Translations under genes and position numbers: made by a program | Part shown: in pieces, positions 4,687 to 8,678 of the stretch | Layout of the letters: every line of letters starts with the position of its first letter | Numbering within the stretch: the first letter of the stretch is position 1 | Notes under the pieces: model-generated | Database searches by the model: none | What the model saw: the letters and a program-made list of their open reading frames with translations, nothing else | Told to the model about the DNA's origin: nothing | Assembly: GCA_947304365.1 (NCBI GenBank) | Contig: CAMZAY010000033.1 | Span: 1 to 8,678, forward strand | Direction of reading: 5' to 3' | DNA: 8,678 nt | Source: an uncultured Clostridia bacterium | Lineage (GTDB): Bacteria; Bacillota; Clostridia; Christensenellales; CAG-138

Positions 4687-7266
4687 ATGGCAAACAAAAA
4701 GAACGGCTCCAAAAACGCCAATAACGATACGCTCAAGGTCACGCGGATAAGGACCTCTTCCCCCGCGAAGAGGACGTCGAAGACCGCGTCCTCCGGCGGC
4801 AAACGCAAAAGCGCCTCCGCGCAAAGGAAGGCAGCGAAGCCCGAAAGGGAGAAGCTGCCCCCCGAGCGGATAGACGAGATCGCGGGCGTCATATTCATAG
4901 CGGTCGGCCTCGTTACCGGCATACTCACCTATATCAGGACCGAAGCGGTGCTGAAGAGCATAGTTTCGTTCATGTTCGGCCTGACGGGCGTCGTTCAGTA
5001 CGCCCTGCCGATAGTGCTTATCGCCGTGGGGGTCGCGCTTATCGCCGTGCCCCGCCGCCAGACGGGCACGGGCGCCGTTGCGATGTGCCTTGGGATAGTG
5101 TGGTGCATCGACTGCATCATCCACATCGCCGCCAAAAAGATAGGCGATCAGAGCTTCGGCGAATACGTGAAGGCCGCCTACCGCTTCGGCACGGACGCGA
5201 AAAGGGGCGGCGGGTTCCTCTCCGCCGTGCCTTCGTACGGGCTTTCCAAGCTGATAACCCCCGCGGGAGCGATCATAATATTCGCCGCCGCGGCGCTCGT
5301 TCTTTTGCTGCTCGTGACAAGGATATCCATTCGCTCCACCGGCAAAAAGGTCATCGCGAAGGTCGACGAGATCGAGGACAGGCGCAAGGCGCGCCTTATC
5401 AACGAGACCGTCGGCGACGACGCTTCCCCCCGCGACAGGAGATACCGCGGGCAGGACGAGCTGAAGCTCGGCGCGGAAGACGGCCCCCGCAGCCCGCTTG
5501 CGAAGCGCACGAAGCAGGAACGGCAGGGCTCCGAAAAGCAGGGCGAGCTTGAATTCATGCCCTCCAAGGGAAGCCTGCCCTCCTCCGGTGCAAAGGAGAA
5601 GGCCGATCCCGTTTTCGCCCCGGTGAAGCAGGATCCGGAGGATGAGATCCCCGATTACGACCCGTTTGATACCCTGGAGATAACTCCGGAGGACAATATC
5701 ACCGGCGAGACGGTCGGAAGCACCGCCCCCGCGGCGGAGCCCGCCGAGGCAAAGCCCGACGAGGTCAAGCCCGCGGACGACGATCCCTCCGGTACGGAGG
5801 ATATCAAGCCGAACGTCGTGCAGGTGTATCAGCGCCCGCCTATATCGCTTCTTAAGCTGCCCGACAAGAGCGAATCGATCGCGAACGACTCCCCCGAGGA
5901 AAAGGGACGCCTGCTTATCGAAACGCTTGCGAGCTTCAACATAAACGCCCGCGTGACGCATATCAGCGTCGGCCCCGTCATCACGCGGTTCGAGATACAG
6001 CCCGCGCAGGGCGTAAGGGTGAACAGGATCACCTCCCTCTCGAACGATATCGCGCTTGCGCTCGCCGCGCCGCGCGTCAGGATAGAGGCGCCCATCCCCG
6101 GCAAGGCGGCGGTCGGCATAGAGATACCGAACAAGGACACCGCCATGGTAAGGCTGCGCGAGGTGCTCGACACGCGTGAATTCTCCGTCGCGTCGTCGCC
6201 GCTCACGTTCGCTCTCGGCAAGGACATAGCGGGAAAGCCCGTGTATGCGAACCTTGAAAAAATGCCCCATATGCTGATAGCGGGCGCGACCGGCTCCGGT
6301 AAATCGGTCTGCATCAACAGCATTATATTGAGCACGGTCTACAAGTCCTCCCCCGACGAGGTGAGGATGATACTCATCGACCCGAAGGTGGTCGAGCTTT
6401 CGATATTCGCTCCCGTGCCGCATCTTTACTGCCCCGTCGTTACGGACGCCAAGAAGGCGGCGGGCGTGCTCAAATGGGCCTGCAACGAGATGGATCAGCG
6501 CTACAACAAGATGAGCAAGGTCAACGCGCGCGATCTTGCGAGGTACAACGCCCTTATGGAGGATCCGGAGGAGCGTATGCCCCGCCTTATGATAATCATA
6601 GACGAGCTTGCGGATCTTATGATAGTTTCCGCAAAGGACGTTGAGGAATCCATCGCCCGCCTGGCGCAGCTCGGGCGCGCGTGCGGAATACACCTGATCG
6701 TGGCGACACAGCGCCCCAGCGTGGACGTTATAACGGGCCTTATAAAGACCAACATCCCCTCGAGGATCGCTTTCGCGGTGGCAAGCGCGATCGACTCCCG
6801 CGTTATACTCGACATGGGCGGCGCGGAAAAGCTTTTAGGCCACGGCGATATGCTCTTCCACCCGAACGGCGCGGCGAAGCCCATAAGGGCGCAGGGCGCG
6901 TTCGTTTCGGACGAAGAGGTGGAAAGCATTATGGATTTCTTCAGCGCGCATCAGCTTGACGTGCCCAAGAACAACAACGTGCTCGATTCGATACCCGATC
7001 TTACCGCGCCGACGGGCCAGGGCAACGGCAAGCAGGAGGATGAGCTCCTGCCCGACGCGGTGAGGATAGTGATGGAATCCGGCTCCGCCTCCATTTCGAT
7101 GATCCAGCGCAGGCTGCGCGTGGGCTATGCGAGGGCGGCGAGGCTTGTGGATATAATGGAGCAGATGAAGCTGGTCTCCGGCTTCGACGGCTCGAAGCCC
7201 CGCAAGGTGCTTATCGACGAGGCGGGTTATCAGGAGCTTTTCGGCTCCGGCGGATCGGAGTATTAA
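4687..7266 (+). CDS. ftsK: FtsK/SpoIIIE family DNA translocase
   Basis: An 859-residue membrane-anchored, ATP-driven double-stranded DNA pump that moves chromosomes through the closing division or sporulation septum. A basic N-terminal tail (1-60) precedes hydrophobic segments at about 64-84, 91-121 (probably two passes), 129-148 and 191-211, consistent with the usual four to five membrane helices. A charged, Pro/Glu/Asp-rich linker runs from about 215 to 380. The motor then begins: alpha domain about 385-500, and beta RecA-like ATPase with Walker A GATGSGKS (533-540), Walker B MIIIDELADL (635-644) and the ATQRPSVDVITGLIK segment (673-687). The C-terminal gamma winged helix (about 786-850) carries the DNA-reading helix RRLRVGYARAARLVD (808-822), which recognises polar chromosome sequences. 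Size and layout fit both FtsK and SpoIIIE, and the sequence alone does not decide between a sporulation and a division role. Its stop is directly followed by the rimO start. Confidence 0.97.
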   Translation: MANKKNGSKNANNDTLKVTRIRTSSPAKRTSKTASSGGKRKSASAQRKAAKPEREKLPPERIDEIAGVIFIAVGLVTGILTYIRTEAVLKSIVSFMFGLTGVVQYALPIVLIAVGVALIAVPRRQTGTGAVAMCLGIVWCIDCIIHIAAKKIGDQSFGEYVKAAYRFGTDAKRGGGFLSAVPSYGLSKLITPAGAIIIFAAAALVLLLLVTRISIRSTGKKVIAKVDEIEDRRKARLINETVGDDASPRDRRYRGQDELKLGAEDGPRSPLAKRTKQERQGSEKQGELEFMPSKGSLPSSGAKEKADPVFAPVKQDPEDEIPDYDPFDTLEITPEDNITGETVGSTAPAAEPAEAKPDEVKPADDDPSGTEDIKPNVVQVYQRPPISLLKLPDKSESIANDSPEEKGRLLIETLASFNINARVTHISVGPVITRFEIQPAQGVRVNRITSLSNDIALALAAPRVRIEAPIPGKAAVGIEIPNKDTAMVRLREVLDTREFSVASSPLTFALGKDIAGKPVYANLEKMPHMLIAGATGSGKSVCINSIILSTVYKSSPDEVRMILIDPKVVELSIFAPVPHLYCPVVTDAKKAAGVLKWACNEMDQRYNKMSKVNARDLARYNALMEDPEERMPRLMIIIDELADLMIVSAKDVEESIARLAQLGRACGIHLIVATQRPSVDVITGLIKTNIPSRIAFAVASAIDSRVILDMGGAEKLLGHGDMLFHPNGAAKPIRAQGAFVSDEEVESIMDFFSAHQLDVPKNNNVLDSIPDLTAPTGQGNGKQEDELLPDAVRIVMESGSASISMIQRRLRVGYARAARLVDIMEQMKLVSGFDGSKPRKVLIDEAGYQELFGSGGSEY

Positions 7267-8574
7267 ATGGCTGTTAAGGTTGGTATGGTTTCCCTCGGCT
7301 GTTCCAAAAACCGTGTGGATTCCGAAGAAATATTGGGCGAGCTCATCGAAAGGGGCTTCGAGCCCGTGACCGATCCCGAAGCGGCGGAGGTCATAATCGT
7401 CAACACCTGCGGCTTTATCGAAAGCGCGAAGACCGATTCCCTTGACTCCGTTTTCGAGATGGCGCAGCATAAGGCGACCGGCGCATGCAGGCTGCTCGTG
7501 GTATGCGGCTGTCTTTCCGAACGGTATTATGACGAGCTTATCGAGGAGCTGCCCGAGGCGGACCTTATCTGGGGCGTGAAGGATCACGCCGGGCTTGCGG
7601 AGGCGATCGTTCAAAGGCTGACCGGGGAGCTGCCCGCGCCGTGCAAAAAGGCGGACAGGGTGCTTACCACTCCCCCCTACCGCGCGTACCTTCGCATTGC
7701 CGACGGGTGCGACAACCGCTGTACCTACTGCGCGATACCCCTTATCCGCGGCGGCAGGGTGAGCGTGCCAATGGAGGAGCTCGTTTCGGAGGCGGAGCGC
7801 CTTGCGGAGCGCGGCGTTACGGAGCTTACCGTTATAGCGCAGGATACCTCCGCTTACGGCATTGACATTTACGGAAAGCCCATGCTGGCGGAGCTTTTGA
7901 AGAAGCTTGCGGCGATAGAAAAGCTGCATTGGGTAAGGCTGCTCTACACCTACCCCAACACGGTTGACGAGAAGCTTATCGACACGATAAATTCCGAGCC
8001 GAAGATCTGCAACTACATCGATATGCCGATACAGCATATCGATCCGGGCCTTCTTTCCGCCATGAACCGCCACGGCTCGGCGGAGCATATACGGGAGATA
8101 ACGGACTATATCCGAAAAGCGAACCCCGATTTCATACTGAGGACGACGGCGATAGTCGGCTTCCCCGGCGAGACGGAGGAACAGTTCCGGGCGCTTCTCG
8201 ATTTCTTTGAGGAGCCTCCCTACGACCGGCTGGGGGCGTTCACCTACTCCGCGGAGGACGGCACTCCCGCCGCCTCGATGCCCGATCAGATACCCGAAAA
8301 GGTCAAGCATTCGCGGCTCGACAGGCTTATGCGGAGGCAGATGCGGATATCCCTCGCGGCGAACAGGGCGAGGATAGGCAAAGTGTACGAGGCGCTCGTC
8401 GACGGCGTCGAGGGCGATACGGCCCTCTGCCGATCGTATGCGGAGGCGGCGGAGGTGGACGGCTTCATAAAGGTGAAGCTCGATCCGGCGCATCCCGTAA
8501 AATGCGGAGATTACGTGTTCGTCCGCGTGACCGGCGCGGGCACGTACGATCTTGAGGCTGAACTCATTCAATAA
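7267..8574 (+). CDS. rimO: Ribosomal protein S12 (aspartate-C3) methylthiotransferase RimO
   Basis: A 435-residue cytoplasmic radical-SAM enzyme that attaches a methylthio group to a conserved aspartate of ribosomal protein S12. The N-terminal UPF0004 domain (1-118) supplies the first cluster cysteines: SLGCSKNRVDSE with Cys12, NTCGF with Cys48, and CGCL with Cys82. The SAM cluster motif GCDNRCTYC gives Cys148, Cys152 and Cys155, followed by AIPLIRGG. The radical-SAM barrel continues to about 365, with MPIQHIDPGLLSAMNR (253-268) and TTAIVGFPGETEE (293-305). A TRAM RNA-binding domain occupies about 370-435. The SLGCSKNxVDSE and NTCGFIESAK wording is that of RimO rather than of the tRNA enzymes MiaB or MtaB. 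Length is close to that of the E. coli enzyme. Its ATG follows the TAA of ftsK with no spacer. The ribosome binding site GGAG (7257-7260) is inside the ftsK coding region, so translation is probably coupled. Confidence 0.96.
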   Translation: MAVKVGMVSLGCSKNRVDSEEILGELIERGFEPVTDPEAAEVIIVNTCGFIESAKTDSLDSVFEMAQHKATGACRLLVVCGCLSERYYDELIEELPEADLIWGVKDHAGLAEAIVQRLTGELPAPCKKADRVLTTPPYRAYLRIADGCDNRCTYCAIPLIRGGRVSVPMEELVSEAERLAERGVTELTVIAQDTSAYGIDIYGKPMLAELLKKLAAIEKLHWVRLLYTYPNTVDEKLIDTINSEPKICNYIDMPIQHIDPGLLSAMNRHGSAEHIREITDYIRKANPDFILRTTAIVGFPGETEEQFRALLDFFEEPPYDRLGAFTYSAEDGTPAASMPDQIPEKVKHSRLDRLMRRQMRISLAANRARIGKVYEALVDGVEGDTALCRSYAEAAEVDGFIKVKLDPAHPVKCGDYVFVRVTGAGTYDLEAELIQ

Positions 8575-8595
8575 AGCTGTAAGGAGAATTGATCA

Positions 8596-8678
8596 ATGAA
8601 TCTTCCCAACAAGCTCACAGTTGCGAGGATGCTCGCAATACCGTTTTTCATCGCCTGCTTCTTCCTGCCCGACTGGAC
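8596..8678 (+). CDS. pgsA: Phosphatidylglycerophosphate synthase, N-terminal fragment (runs off the window)
   Basis: Only the first 27 codons are present: MNLPNKLTVARMLAIPFFIA and then CFFLPDW. The opening MNLPNKLTxxR followed by a hydrophobic helix with IPFF is the characteristic start of PgsA. That enzyme is a CDP-alcohol phosphatidyltransferase of the inner membrane that makes phosphatidylglycerophosphate from CDP-diacylglycerol and glycerol-3-phosphate. The catalytic CDP-alcohol motif lies beyond the edge and cannot be checked. AAGGAG (8581-8586) precedes ATG by nine bases. The gene follows rimO after 21 bases without a terminator. The order ftsK/spoIIIE, rimO, pgsA is common in Clostridia and supports the call. 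Confidence 0.88.
   Translation, partial: MNLPNKLTVARMLAIPFFIACFFLPDW

Noticed and set aside
784..8571. Very long open frames on the - strand: 784-2316 (510 codons), 3429-4928 (499), 4657-6693 (678) and 6835-8571 (578).
   Set aside because: The long frames lie in codon register opposite the real genes and stay open because those genes almost never use TTA, CTA or TCA. Single exceptions break them, for example TTA at 2487 (PBP codon 4), TCA at 3429 (PBP codon 318) and TTA at 6835 (ftsK codon 717). Their products are Arg/His/Gly-rich with no recognisable domain, while the + strand genes show complete families.

Overview
The window reads as ordinary chromosomal core sequence from a Gram-positive anaerobe. 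The best guess is a fairly GC-rich member of the Clostridia. This rests on the neighbours ftsK/spoIIIE, rimO and pgsA in that order, on strong AAGGAG/AGGAGG ribosome binding sites before most genes, and on a lipoprotein MecA-type penicillin-binding protein. Coding DNA is GC-rich with frequent AGG (Arg) and ATA (Ile) codons. The only clearly AT-rich stretches are the short regulatory gaps. All genes lie on the + strand.

There are two transcription units. The first (1-2402) is a GntR/UTRA-type regulator followed 31 bases later by guaB (IMP dehydrogenase, first committed step to GMP), and it closes with a textbook rho-independent terminator. The 80 bases before the regulator are unusually structured: a possible extended -10 box at the left edge, a 19-base perfect palindrome, a GAAA-capped hairpin, and a pair of outer arms that enclose both. 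The second unit begins with a near-consensus promoter at 2412-2440. It carries a class B penicillin-binding protein, the FtsK/SpoIIIE DNA translocase, RimO (ribosomal protein S12 methylthiotransferase) and the start of pgsA (phosphatidylglycerophosphate synthase), which runs off the right edge. Gaps in this unit are 10, 0 and 21 bases, so the genes are probably cotranscribed and partly coupled in translation.

The first unit looks like a locally controlled purine/GMP synthesis module. The second joins septal wall synthesis, chromosome pumping through the septum, ribosome modification and acidic phospholipid synthesis. I see no mobile element, CRISPR array, tRNA, rRNA, phage gene or clear sign of a new multi-gene system. 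The most interesting items are the leader structure upstream of the regulator and the IMP dehydrogenase, which matches the unusual 503-residue type known from the protozoan Tritrichomonas foetus, residue number for residue number at the key sites.
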